Origin: Eubacterium sp.
GTDB taxonomy: Bacteria > Bacillota > Clostridia > Lachnospirales > Lachnospiraceae
Direction: 5' to 3'
NCBI GenBank assembly: GCA_017433825.1
Contig: JAFRGL010000019.1
Location: 1 to 64,000 of the forward strand
Length of the DNA: 64,000 nucleotides
This document shows, piece after piece, positions 8,595 through 16,878 of the stretch. The notes under the pieces were generated by a model. It worked only from the letters and a program-made list of their open reading frames with translations, searched no databases and had not been told where the DNA came from. The position numbers and the translations under genes are program-made. Numbering within the stretch: position 1 is the stretch's first letter; every line of letters begins with the position of its first letter.

Positions 8595-9083
8595 ATGTCA
8601 AATTCACAAACACGCGCTACTGCAAAGTATGACAAAGACCATACGAAGGCAGTCATGCTGAAATTAAATCTTATTCATGATGCAGATATCCTTGCCAGGC
8701 TGGAGTCTGTAGATAGCAAACAGGGGTATATCAAAAAACTTGTCAGAAATGACATTCGCGGAAGCGGACAGAGGCTTTCTTTGGAAGCTATCCGCCTTTT
8801 AATTATGCCTGTTGTAAAGAAGTATGGCCTGACCAGAGTTACTCTGTTTGGCTCATATGCAAGAGGTGAAGAAACAGAGGCAAGTGACGTTGATATCATG
8901 ATTGACGGAATGAGCAATAATCATTTATCTGTTTACATGGAAATGATAGATGCCTTAGAAAAGACATTGAATAAACCGGTGGATGTTGTTTCCGAAAAGA
9001 GAGTTTACAGTGACCAGAGCAGAGCGGGCAGGCGATTGCGGGAGCACATCGAGAAAGATAAGGTTGTGATTTATGAAGCATGA
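8595..9083 (+). CDS. MNT-type nucleotidyltransferase antitoxin with N-terminal ribbon-helix-helix-like segment
   Basis: Residues about 62-162 form a minimal nucleotidyltransferase: GSYARGE (86-92) followed by Asp98 and Asp100 in SDVDIMID, the metal-binding pair. In MNT/HEPN systems this enzyme silences the HEPN RNase toxin by modifying the Tyr of its RX4HXY motif. Residues 1-55 (AVMLKLNLIHDADILARLES, then YIKKLVRNDI) resemble a ribbon-helix-helix antitoxin segment, an extra part beyond ordinary MNT proteins of about 100 residues. AGGAGG lies 8 bases before ATG. The stop overlaps the start of the broken HEPN partner by 11 bases. Confidence 0.8.
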   Translation: MSNSQTRATAKYDKDHTKAVMLKLNLIHDADILARLESVDSKQGYIKKLVRNDIRGSGQRLSLEAIRLLIMPVVKKYGLTRVTLFGSYARGEETEASDVDIMIDGMSNNHLSVYMEMIDALEKTLNKPVDVVSEKRVYSDQSRAGRRLREHIEKDKVVIYEA

Positions 9084-9278
9084 ATTAGGGCAGAGGGACA
9101 TGGATTATCTGGCTTTTGTAAGGAGTCAATCAAAGAAATACCCTGGCACAACATTATTGGACTGAGAAACCGGATTGCACATGCGTATTTGAAAATAGAT
9201 GATGAGATAGTTTGGGATACTGCTGTAAACGATGTCCCGATTCTCAACAGAAAACTGAAAGAAATAATTGAGGAATAA
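9073..9278 (+). pseudogene. Truncated, frameshifted HEPN (HepT/DUF86) toxin
   Basis: ATG 9073 starts the typical HepT N-terminus MKHELGQRDMDYL but the frame stops after 30 codons. In another frame the family C-terminus is intact: ESIKEIPWHNIIGLRNRIAH, then AYLKIDDEIVWDTAVNDVP to the stop at 9276-9278. RNRIAHAY is the RX4HXY RNase motif. Family members are about 110-120 residues; here about 50 internal residues are missing as well as the frame being shifted. The toxin should be dead while its antitoxin gene remains open. Confidence 0.8.
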
Positions 9279-9281
9279 ACC

Positions 9282-10421
9282 ATGAAATTCATTCATTTAT
9301 CCGACCTGCACATCGGCAAGAGAGTATACGAATACTCCCTGCTGGACGATCAGGCGTATATCCTGGAGGAAATCCTAAAAATAACGGAGGAAGAGAAGCC
9401 GGACGCGGCTTTCCTTGCCGGGGACATCTATGACAAATCCGTGCCGTCGGCGGAAGCTGTGGCACTGTTTGACGACTTCCTGGTAAAGCTGAAAGCGCTG
9501 GTGCCGGAAATTATTATCGTCAGTGGCAACCACGATTCCGCGGCCCGTGTGGCCTTCGGCGGCCGGATTATGGACAGAAGCGGGATACATATCTCACCGG
9601 TCTATGACGGCCGTATAGAGCCCGTGACGCTGGAAACGGGGGAAGAGTGCGTAAATATATACCTGCTCCCCTACATCAAGCCTGTCCAGGTGAAGCATTA
9701 TTTCCCGGAGGAGGAGATAAACAGTTTTTCGGATGCCCTGAAGCTCGTTATCAGGCAGATGAACGTGGATAATGCCAGCCGGAATATACTGGTTGCCCAT
9801 CTTTGTGTTACCGGCGCGGAACGGGCGGAATCTGAAGAGCTGTACATCGGCGGTGCGGAAGACGTGTCGGCGGAACTGTTTGAGCCCTTTGATTATACGG
9901 CTTTAGGGCATATCCACCGGCCGCAGAACATTTCCCGGACCGTGCGGTACTGCGGCACGCCGCTGAAGTACTCTTTTTCCGAAGCGAAGGACAGGAAGTC
10001 CGTAACCGTGGGAGAACTGCATGAGGACGGTGTTGTAAGCATAAAGACCGAACCCCTGATCCCAAAACGGGATATGGTGGAAATCCGGGGCACTTACGAG
10101 GAAGTCACAGCCAGAGACTTTTATGCGGATACCTCTCTGACCGAAGACTACGTGCATGTAATACTGACGGACGAGGAAGATATTCCTGACGCCGCCGCGA
10201 AGCTTTCAGTCATTTATCACGGGTTCATGAAACTGGATTATGACAATAAGAGAACCCGCCTGGGAGGCTTTGATTTCGCACAGCAGACGGATTTGTCGGA
10301 GAAAACGCCGTTTGACCTGTTTGCTGATTTGTATGAGAAGCAGAACGGCGGGCCGATGGATAAGGAGCAGGCGGAAATGATTTCATCCATGATTGAGAAG
10401 TTACAGGAGGCGGAAAAATGA
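9282..10421 (+). CDS. sbcD: Exonuclease SbcD (Mre11-like nuclease subunit)
   Basis: The 379-residue protein carries the full Mre11/SbcD phosphoesterase set: DLHIGK at residues 8-13, GDIYDK, GNHDS and GHIHRP. With SbcC it forms the SbcCD complex, which trims DNA ends and cuts hairpins in the cytoplasm. Its stop overlaps the sbcC start (ATGA at 10418), so translation is coupled. It begins only 3 bases after the broken HEPN gene and has no obvious promoter of its own, so it may be read from the MNT promoter or from one hidden in the upstream gene. Confidence 0.95.
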   Translation: MKFIHLSDLHIGKRVYEYSLLDDQAYILEEILKITEEEKPDAAFLAGDIYDKSVPSAEAVALFDDFLVKLKALVPEIIIVSGNHDSAARVAFGGRIMDRSGIHISPVYDGRIEPVTLETGEECVNIYLLPYIKPVQVKHYFPEEEINSFSDALKLVIRQMNVDNASRNILVAHLCVTGAERAESEELYIGGAEDVSAELFEPFDYTALGHIHRPQNISRTVRYCGTPLKYSFSEAKDRKSVTVGELHEDGVVSIKTEPLIPKRDMVEIRGTYEEVTARDFYADTSLTEDYVHVILTDEEDIPDAAAKLSVIYHGFMKLDYDNKRTRLGGFDFAQQTDLSEKTPFDLFADLYEKQNGGPMDKEQAEMISSMIEKLQEAEK

Positions 10422-13204
10422 GACCATTATGTTTAACCATGTCCGCCTTCGGCTCTTATTCGAAGGAAACAGTACTGGATTTCACAAAAATGCCGGAAAG
10501 CGGCCTGTATCTGATTACCGGCGATACCGGCGCGGGCAAAACCACCATCTTCGACGCGATTGTATTTGCGCTTTACGGTACCGCCAGCGGCGACGACAGG
10601 GACGGCAGCATGCTGCGTTCGAAGTACGCGGAAGCCGCCACGCCCACCTTTGTGGAGCTGTCCTTCGTAAACGCGGGCCGCAGCTATACGGTAAAAAGGA
10701 ACCCGTCTTACGAGCGGCCGAAAGCAAGGGGCGAAGGCACAACCGAACAGAAGGCCGATGCTTCCCTTATCATGCCGGACGGCAGCCAGGTGACCGGCAT
10801 CAGCGATGTAAATGAAAGCCTGCAGTCTGTCTTAGGCATTACCCGGGAACAGTTCATGAAAATCGCCATGATCGCCCAGGGGGATTTCCGGAAATTCCTG
10901 CTGGCGGACACAAAGGAAAAGCAGGAGATTTTCCGTAAAATCTTCAAAACGGATTTGTATAAGAAGCTGCAGGATTTGCTGAAGGACAAAACCGGCCAGC
11001 TGCGCGCGGAGTATGAAAAGAAAAAATCCGCCGTGATGCATTACATTTCCGATTTTATTCCGGAGGGAGAGGAAAACGCAGCCGTATTTTCGGAAATCCG
11101 GGAGGAGAAGCGCCCCGCGGCAGACGGTGTACCCGCAGGGGAAGAAAGTATCGGGCTTCTTGAAAAAAAAGAGGACGATATCAGGAAGAAGACAGAGGAT
11201 ATTTCAGCCGCAATCGAACAGGTGAACGCAAGTCTTACTGCCGGGCTGATTCTGGAAAAAGCCTTCAGGGACCTGGCAGAGAAGGAAGAACAGTGTAAAA
11301 AGGCCGAAGAAGACGCGGAAAAGCGGAGAGCGGAAAAAGAGCAGGTACAGGCACTCATTCCCGAAAAAGAAGAAAAAGAGAAGGAAATCACCCTGCTGGA
11401 GAATGAACTTCCTCTTTATACAGAACTGGAGCAGTACCGCAAAACGCTGACGGAAAAAGAAGAGGAAAGCATAAAACTTTCGCAAAGACAGCAGAAGCTG
11501 GCAGAAGATAAGGAAAAAAGCCGGGTGGAAACGGAGAAAATGGAAGCCAGGCTGGAATCATTTAAAACCACGGAAGCGGATATGGTACGGCTGTCGGCGG
11601 AAAAGGAGAAGGCTGAAGCCCGGGTTAAGGCCATGGAAAAGATTCTGACGGATATGGGGGCTTTGCGGAAGCTGCAGAACACAAGAAACGAACTGCAGGC
11701 AGAGTATCTGTCCGCTTCGGAAGAGCAGGCGGCGCTTCTGGCCGAGTACACCTGCAAAAATGACGCCTTCCTGCATGAGCAGGCCGGCATCCTGGCACAG
11801 CAGCTGGAAGACGGAAAGCCCTGCCCGGTCTGCGGTTCCTTAAATCATCCGAAAAAGGCGGTACTGACAGAAGCCGCGCCGACGGAAGCGGAGGTCCGGA
11901 AGGCAAAGAAAAACTGGGAAGCTGCGGATAAAAAAGCGCGTACTGCCAGTGAGAAGGCGGGAAAGGCTTCCGAAAAGGTGTCCGCGGCCACAGCGGCTGT
12001 CCTCCAGCAGACAGAAGCCTTTGATGAACTGAAGCCGGTTGTTACGCCTGAAGGGGATATCGTTGTATTTGCGTCCGAAATCCCGGTGGAAAAGCTTTTA
12101 AGCGAAACAGATGAAGCTTTGCGTATCGTGGAAAAAGAACTGGAAAACGTCAGAATAAGGCAGCATGAGAAAGAAATTCTTTCCCTTGAGATACCGCGGC
12201 AGAAGGAAAAAACCGAACAGCTTGTTGAGGAAGAGAAAGCAGTGCTGCAAAGGGCGGAGGGCCTGAAAGCAGAGCTTGCGGCAGTGAAGGACAATCTGGA
12301 CAAGCTGGTAAAACAGCTGCACTACGGAAGCGAAAAAGAAGCTGAAGGGAAAGTGCGGGAACTGAAAACCCGCTGTGAGGCGATCCGAACGCAGGAGAAA
12401 CTGACGGAAGAACAGCTGCAGAAAGCGGAAGAGGCACTGGCAGGCGCAAAGGGCGAGCTGGTTCAGCTGAAAAGCCAGACGGAAGACAAAGTATTGCCGG
12501 ATATGGACGGCCTGCGGGAACGGTATGCGTCCCTGACTGAAGAGAAGAAGGCTTCTGAAGACGCGCTGAACAAGGCGGCCGCCGTGCTCCTGACGGACAG
12601 AACGGGCCTTGCAAGGATGCGCAGGGCACTTTCCGAGCTAGCCGGTGCGGAAAAGGAATACAGCCGCATGCAGACCCTTTCCGGGACTGCTAACGGCACC
12701 TTGTCCGGCAAGGAGAAAATCATGCTGGAAACCTACGTGCAGATGACGTATTTCGACCGGGTTTTATCCCGGGCAAATGTCCGCCTTCTGAAAATGTCCG
12801 GCAGCCAGTACGAACTCCGCCGAAAAAAGGGGGCAGATTCACTGCGCAGCCAGACCGGCCTGGATTTGGACATCCTGGACCATTACAACGGGAGCACCCG
12901 TTCGGTAAAAACGCTCTCCGGCGGTGAATCCTTTATGGCTTCCCTGAGTCTGGCTTTAGGGCTTTCCGACGAGGTGCAGTCTTCTGCAGGCGGCATCCGC
13001 CTGGAGACCATGTTTGTGGACGAGGGTTTCGGTTCACTGGACGACGAAGCCCTGGACGCGGCAGTAAACACCTTAAATGAACTGACGGCAGGAAACCGGC
13101 TGGTGGGTATTATTTCCCACGTGGGAAGCCTAAAAGAACGTATTGACAGGCAGATCAGAGTAACCAAGAACCGCACAGGCGGCAGCAGTGCGGAGATTGT
13201 ATAA
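10418..13204 (+). CDS. sbcC: Exonuclease SbcC (Rad50-like ATPase subunit)
   Basis: This SMC-type ATPase has 928 residues, near the usual length. Walker A is GDTGAGKTT near residue 35; a Q-loop region contains TREQFMKIAMIAQGDFRKFL. Long charged coiled coils follow on either side of the zinc hook CPVC (Cys469 and Cys472). The C-terminus has the signature TLSGGESFMASLSLAL and Walker B FVDEGFGSLDD. It partners SbcD in double-strand break and hairpin processing. The gene overlaps sbcD by 4 bases. Confidence 0.95.
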   Translation: MRPLCLTMSAFGSYSKETVLDFTKMPESGLYLITGDTGAGKTTIFDAIVFALYGTASGDDRDGSMLRSKYAEAATPTFVELSFVNAGRSYTVKRNPSYERPKARGEGTTEQKADASLIMPDGSQVTGISDVNESLQSVLGITREQFMKIAMIAQGDFRKFLLADTKEKQEIFRKIFKTDLYKKLQDLLKDKTGQLRAEYEKKKSAVMHYISDFIPEGEENAAVFSEIREEKRPAADGVPAGEESIGLLEKKEDDIRKKTEDISAAIEQVNASLTAGLILEKAFRDLAEKEEQCKKAEEDAEKRRAEKEQVQALIPEKEEKEKEITLLENELPLYTELEQYRKTLTEKEEESIKLSQRQQKLAEDKEKSRVETEKMEARLESFKTTEADMVRLSAEKEKAEARVKAMEKILTDMGALRKLQNTRNELQAEYLSASEEQAALLAEYTCKNDAFLHEQAGILAQQLEDGKPCPVCGSLNHPKKAVLTEAAPTEAEVRKAKKNWEAADKKARTASEKAGKASEKVSAATAAVLQQTEAFDELKPVVTPEGDIVVFASEIPVEKLLSETDEALRIVEKELENVRIRQHEKEILSLEIPRQKEKTEQLVEEEKAVLQRAEGLKAELAAVKDNLDKLVKQLHYGSEKEAEGKVRELKTRCEAIRTQEKLTEEQLQKAEEALAGAKGELVQLKSQTEDKVLPDMDGLRERYASLTEEKKASEDALNKAAAVLLTDRTGLARMRRALSELAGAEKEYSRMQTLSGTANGTLSGKEKIMLETYVQMTYFDRVLSRANVRLLKMSGSQYELRRKKGADSLRSQTGLDLDILDHYNGSTRSVKTLSGGESFMASLSLALGLSDEVQSSAGGIRLETMFVDEGFGSLDDEALDAAVNTLNELTAGNRLVGIISHVGSLKERIDRQIRVTKNRTGGSSAEIV

Positions 13205-13291
13205 GACGGACAAACCCGTGCCGGGGTTTACACGGTCATAACCGGCTTTGAGGCTCTTTTGGGGGAGCGTACGATTCATTCTTTCAGCAGG

Positions 13292-13381
13292 TGGCAAAGC
13301 CGGCGGGAACGTGCTATAATGTATTATCCCGTGGTCTGAAGAAAACATCAGAAAAAGTCCGCCGCCTTCAGTCCGGCGGAC
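13292..13381 (+). promoter_or_regulatory. Probable promoter and 5' hairpin of the M15 peptidase gene
   Basis: A consensus TATAAT (13315-13320) lies 17 bases after TGGCAA (13292-13297, a weak -35). The transcript would carry a hairpin of GTCCGCCG (13357-13364) with CGGCGGAC (13374-13381), 34 bases before the start codon. Confidence 0.45.
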
Positions 13382-13415
13382 GGACAAGCGGAAAATCGGA
13401 AACCGGAGACTTGAA

Positions 13416-14354
13416 ATGAAAATACGACGGACGGTTCTGCCGGCTTTGGCTTTGGCAGCAGTGATGACGTTTTCCGGCTGTGCCGGAATCAGGGACTTGT
13501 TGGAGCGGGCCGTCAGAACTGACTGGAAAACTGCCGCGTCAGAAGAAAGAACGGCAATAGATCTGTGGGAGGCTGCCGCGCATGATGAAATGGCGGGGGC
13601 TGAGCTGGATATTGAGGCAATAGAAGAGGAAGCCAACCGGCCGGTGAAGGCCGAAGAGGTGGAAGATATTCTGGAGCTGGAGCCGGGCACTGCCCTGGAA
13701 CCCCAGGAGGACGCAGACCGCTTTTTCGCGGCTTTCGATATACCGGAGGATGTCTTTGCCTTTATGAACGGCCGTTCCTTTAAGGAGGGCGGGCAGATCA
13801 TGAGGACGGCATTGAAGTATCTGAGGGTGCTTTATGTGGATTATGAAGGCATTGTCCGCGTCGGGGAACTGGTGGTTAATGCAGCGGCGGCAGATGCTTT
13901 CCTGGGTGTGATGCGGGAGCTGTATGCCTATGGCTACCCGATTCATAAGATGGTACTGGTGGACAATTATTATGACCTGCCTTCGGAAATGCCCTGGCTG
14001 GACCGGGACGGCGGTTCGGATGAAGCCTCCATCGAGGACAATAACACCTCCGCCTTTAACTACAGGATGGCATCCAATAACGCAGCAAGCCTTTCCAATC
14101 ACGCACTGGGGACGGCCATAGACCTGAATCCTTATGAGAATCCATATGTGAATCCGGACGGAACGGTGGACGGACCGACCGGCAGCGCTCCATACGCGGA
14201 CAGAACCGGGGCTTCCATGGAAAACCATATGATGTCACACGAGGATTTCGCGGTGATAACCTTTAAAAAATACGGGTTCTCCTGGGGCGGAGACTGGGCG
14301 CCGGAGAAGGATTATCAGCATTTCGACTGGAACGGCGCGGTACTTTATGAATGA
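13416..14354 (+). CDS. M15-family (VanY/endolysin-like) peptidase lipoprotein
   Basis: The lipoprotein signal ends MTFSGC (Cys22), anchoring the protein outside the membrane. The C-terminal 150 residues are an M15 zinc peptidase: SNHALGTAIDLNPYENPYV supplies the first His and Asp ligands, and QHFDW the last His. These enzymes cut D-Ala-D-Ala or L-Ala-D-Glu bonds in peptidoglycan, so a cell-wall trimming role is likely. The N-terminal 100 residues are an acidic helical spacer with no match I know. The gene is monocistronic, between its own promoter and a strong terminator. Confidence 0.8.
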   Translation: MKIRRTVLPALALAAVMTFSGCAGIRDLLERAVRTDWKTAASEERTAIDLWEAAAHDEMAGAELDIEAIEEEANRPVKAEEVEDILELEPGTALEPQEDADRFFAAFDIPEDVFAFMNGRSFKEGGQIMRTALKYLRVLYVDYEGIVRVGELVVNAAAADAFLGVMRELYAYGYPIHKMVLVDNYYDLPSEMPWLDRDGGSDEASIEDNNTSAFNYRMASNNAASLSNHALGTAIDLNPYENPYVNPDGTVDGPTGSAPYADRTGASMENHMMSHEDFAVITFKKYGFSWGGDWAPEKDYQHFDWNGAVLYE

Positions 14355-14362
14355 AGCAGATG

Positions 14363-14387
14363 AAAAGAGGGCTTAACGCCCTCTTTT
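14363..14387 (+). terminator. Intrinsic terminator
   Basis: AAAAGAGGGC (14363-14372) pairs perfectly with GCCCTCTTTT (14378-14387); the stem ends in its own T run and could work in both directions. Confidence 0.85.
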
Positions 14388-14443
14388 CCGTTTCGTTTAT
14401 TTCTTTTCTGTAAGGCTTTATTCATTCATTTCCTCACAAACCT

Positions 14444-14797
14444 TTACTTCTTCCTGTGCCTCACCGCGAGAATAATTATCACGCATGCGGCCACTGCGCA
14501 AATCAGGATAATTACAGGGAGTGCATGGCCAGGGCACCTTGGGCGGAGCCGGTCTGTTCAATGGCCTGTTCAACGGCATCCGGGCTGACGTTCGCGATGA
14601 TTTCGCCGTTAAGCAAAGCCCCTTTGCGGACAATGGCGATTGCCTCACCTTTCCGCATATTCTCCTGATGCCAGAAGCTCGTCTACGGACGTCCGGACGG
14701 AATCATCCGCAGCGTAAACATCCTGCCGCGCGGGCAGAACGGACACCGCCAGTAAGACGGTAATGAGGACGGAAACTGCTTTAATGCCTCGCTTCAT
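14444..14797 (-). pseudogene. Decayed secreted, membrane-anchored protein (possible S8 protease remnant)
   Basis: On the minus strand ATG 14797, preceded by AAGGAAA, encodes a signal peptide (KAVSVLITVLLAVSVLPARQ) and a short mature part ending LLASGEYAER before a stop. Shifting frame continues GEAIAIVRKGALLNGEIIAN, and a further shift gives a C-terminal membrane segment (CAVAACVIIILAV) with the basic tail RHRKK to a stop at 14444. Signal peptide, prodomain-like start and membrane anchor with the middle missing resemble a collapsed cell-wall subtilase of Lachnospiraceae. That family call is an inference from the ends only. At least two frame changes and a large deletion are needed. Confidence 0.5.
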
Positions 14798-14952
14798 GTT
14801 AAGTTTCCTTTCTTAGCCCCGGATTGGGGGCCGGGATATAGTTTTCACAGTAGTATTATAGCAAACGGGCAGAGGAAACAATTATTCCTTTCCGAAGCAG
14901 ATGTCCGGAAAGAGCGTAGAAACAGGGCAGATAAGAACGGGAAAATAACATA

Positions 14953-14982
14953 TTTACAGGATGTCCGGGAACAGGGTATACT
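14953..14982 (+). promoter_or_regulatory. Probable promoter of the bicupin gene
   Basis: TTTACA (14953-14958) and TATACT (14977-14982) are separated by 18 bases, 65 bases before the start codon. Confidence 0.45.
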
Positions 14983-15047
14983 TTCGGTAAAGGCATTTAT
15001 TTTTCTGAAAAAAGAGACATGTAATCCGGAAAAAAGGAGAAGAACAG

Positions 15048-16013
15048 ATGAAATATATCATTGATTTGAAAGACGAATCCAACTGGCTGTTTCCCACAAA
15101 GGGCTATAATCCCGACGGTTCCGTATCGGAGGATCAGCGCACCATCGTGCTGCCGGAGGGCATGGACAGGCGGTACTGCTTTACGGATTCCGTGATGCAC
15201 AAAAGCCCGGATCCGGGACCGTATGTGAAGATGCATGAGCATCACCAGGGCTACGAGACCTTCTTCGTGGAATCTTCCTCCATGTATTTCTATATCAACG
15301 GCAAAAAGACGCTGGTGGAGGCCGGAAAGATTATCCACATGCAGCCATACCAGGCGCACAGCTTCATTTTCAACGGCGATGTGCAGTTCCGCGGCACCTT
15401 CCATGACTGGAACTGCGTGGACGATTCCGTGGCCACAAATGCGCTGGAAGAGCATTTCCCGGACGCGAAAAAAGACCCGGAATTCTTCCGGCTTCTGTGC
15501 AGCAATATTGATCTGCATATGCGGGGAATCGCTGACTGCGAGGAAGTACCGCCGGAGCAGGTGTCCGCGGTCAAGGATCCGAAGCATCCCATGGCAGCCT
15601 TTGCCATTGACGGTGCGGTGCTGAAAATGATCACTGCCCGGTGGGAGAACGGAGGCAAGAAAGAAATCTGGCTTGCGGAAATGGAGCCCGGCTTCTGTGC
15701 GAAATGGGATGATTATCCGGTTACGCAGGATTTGTTCTACGTCCAGTCCGGCAAGGTGAAATTCAATATTTACGGCGAAGATTACACTGCAGGCAGCGGC
15801 TGCCTGGTGAAAATCCCGAAATACGCGCCGAGAAGCTTTGAAGTGCTGGAAGATACGGCCATGTATGACCTGGGCGGCATCACCAGATGGTACGCTTTGG
15901 TGGCGGACTTCGCCGCTTTGAAGAAATATGAGCCTGAGCAGGCCACGAAGGAAGCGTTTGACGAAATGCGGAAGAAATACGGCTGTCAGGTGAAAGAATA
16001 CGGGAAGAAATAA
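15048..16013 (+). CDS. Two-cupin protein of unknown substrate
   Basis: The 321-residue soluble protein contains two cupin barrels. The first, about residues 45-120, has the metal-site pattern HEHHQGYETFFVESSSMYFY and later HMQPYQAHSF. The second, about 200-285, has FYVQSGKVKFNIYGEDYTAG and KIPKYAPRSFEV and has lost most of the His ligands, so probably only the first barrel binds metal. Such bicupins include isomerases, dioxygenase-like enzymes and sensors; nothing here fixes the reaction. AAAAGGAGAAG lies just before the ATG. It stands alone between a promoter and a terminator. Confidence 0.75.
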   Translation: MKYIIDLKDESNWLFPTKGYNPDGSVSEDQRTIVLPEGMDRRYCFTDSVMHKSPDPGPYVKMHEHHQGYETFFVESSSMYFYINGKKTLVEAGKIIHMQPYQAHSFIFNGDVQFRGTFHDWNCVDDSVATNALEEHFPDAKKDPEFFRLLCSNIDLHMRGIADCEEVPPEQVSAVKDPKHPMAAFAIDGAVLKMITARWENGGKKEIWLAEMEPGFCAKWDDYPVTQDLFYVQSGKVKFNIYGEDYTAGSGCLVKIPKYAPRSFEVLEDTAMYDLGGITRWYALVADFAALKKYEPEQATKEAFDEMRKKYGCQVKEYGKK

Positions 16014-16094
16014 GTTCCTCCCCGGGCGGCGCTCATTCAGCGCAGAATGAAGCGACAGTAAAAGAAATGCCGTAAAGAATAGTGAAGAAATATG

Positions 16095-16126
16095 AAGGGC
16101 AGGCTCCGTACGGGTGCCTGCCCTTT
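16095..16126 (+). terminator. Intrinsic terminator
   Basis: AAGGGCAGGC (16095-16104) pairs with GCCTGCCCTT (16115-16124). It ends the bicupin transcript and may also serve the convergent lipoprotein gene. Confidence 0.65.
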
Positions 16127-16146
16127 GCATGTGTTAACTTGTAGTT

Positions 16147-16653
16147 TTACGGTACCTCCGGCAGTTCAATGTCGCCGTTTTCATGGATGATAACGCCGTT
16201 GTCGGTATTGTCTTCACCGGAAGCGGGTTCTATCGGGATTACTTCGCCTTCGTTATAAGAAGGGGTGCCCTCATTGCCGGGATTGTCAGGCTGCTATGCG
16301 TCTGAACCGCTGTTCCCGGAATTGTCAGGCTGCTGTGCGTCCGTATTGCCATTTTCTGCATTTCCGGATTCAGAAGTGTTTTCCCCGGTATCCTCAGGAA
16401 TTTCAATCTCCGGCAGCTCGGTGTCGGTATGCTCTTTTTCAGAACTGTCTGTTTCGGTCTGACTGCCTGCCGGTTCGGAGGAATTCGATTTGGAATTTCC
16501 GGAGGTTTCCGATGTTTCTTCTACAGCGGAAGAGGTACCGGATTTATCTTTATTTCCGGAACCGTTGCAGCCCGAACAGCCCGAAAATGCGGCTGACAGC
16601 AGGCACAGTACCAGAAGAAATACGAGAATTAGTTTTATCTGTTTCCATTTCAT
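16147..16653 (-). pseudogene. Lipoprotein gene interrupted by an in-frame amber codon
   Basis: The minus-strand frame starts at 16653 with a lipoprotein signal ending AAFSGC (Cys26). A low-complexity region follows, rich in Ser, Thr, Glu, Asn and Gly. The frame stops at TAG (16294-16296) after 119 residues, but the same frame then runs 49 more codons to TAA at 16147-16149 (ending NGDIELPEVP). The TAG sits in a repeat: TDAQQPDNSGNSG, then SDA-stop-QPDNPGNEG, exactly where the first copy has Gln (CAG). A single C-to-T change explains it. Either the gene is a recent nonsense mutant or the 119-residue form is used. No enzymatic domain is visible in either form. Confidence 0.65.
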
Positions 16654-16715
16654 TTTATTTGCCTCTTAATTGCACGGGAAGTCCGGTGAAAATCATTTAT
16701 AGTGAAAAATCGAAA

Positions 16716-16735
16716 ATGTATAAGATACTATACAT
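16716..16735. repeat. Inverted repeat in a divergent intergenic region
   Basis: ATGTATA (16716-16722) and TATACAT (16729-16735) form 7-base arms around 6 bases, between the minus-strand lipoprotein gene and the promoter at 16769. It could be an operator. Confidence 0.3.
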
Positions 16736-16768
16736 ATTTCTGTAACAAATAGCAATAATGATAAATGC

Positions 16769-16797
16769 TTGATAGCCCGCGGAAATTCGGGTACAAT
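16769..16797 (+). promoter_or_regulatory. Probable promoter of the 581-residue unknown gene
   Basis: TTGATA (16769-16774), 17 bases, TACAAT (16792-16797). Any ATG before about 16804 is therefore unlikely to start the protein, which supports the start at 16879. Confidence 0.6.
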
Positions 16798-16878
16798 GAA
16801 GCTGACATTATTGATACATTTAAGCGGCGTCTGAACAGGCCGGCGCGGCATATCTGCAATAAGAAAAGGAGACTTCAG

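Noticed and set aside
8595-9278. Functional MNT/HEPN toxin-antitoxin system
   Set aside because: The HEPN frame is broken and shortened by about 50 residues, so a working toxin cannot be made from this copy.
16765-16878. Upstream in-frame start of the 581-residue protein at 16765
   Set aside because: The promoter TTGATA/TACAAT at 16769-16797 lies inside that segment, and a good ribosome binding site precedes ATG 16879.
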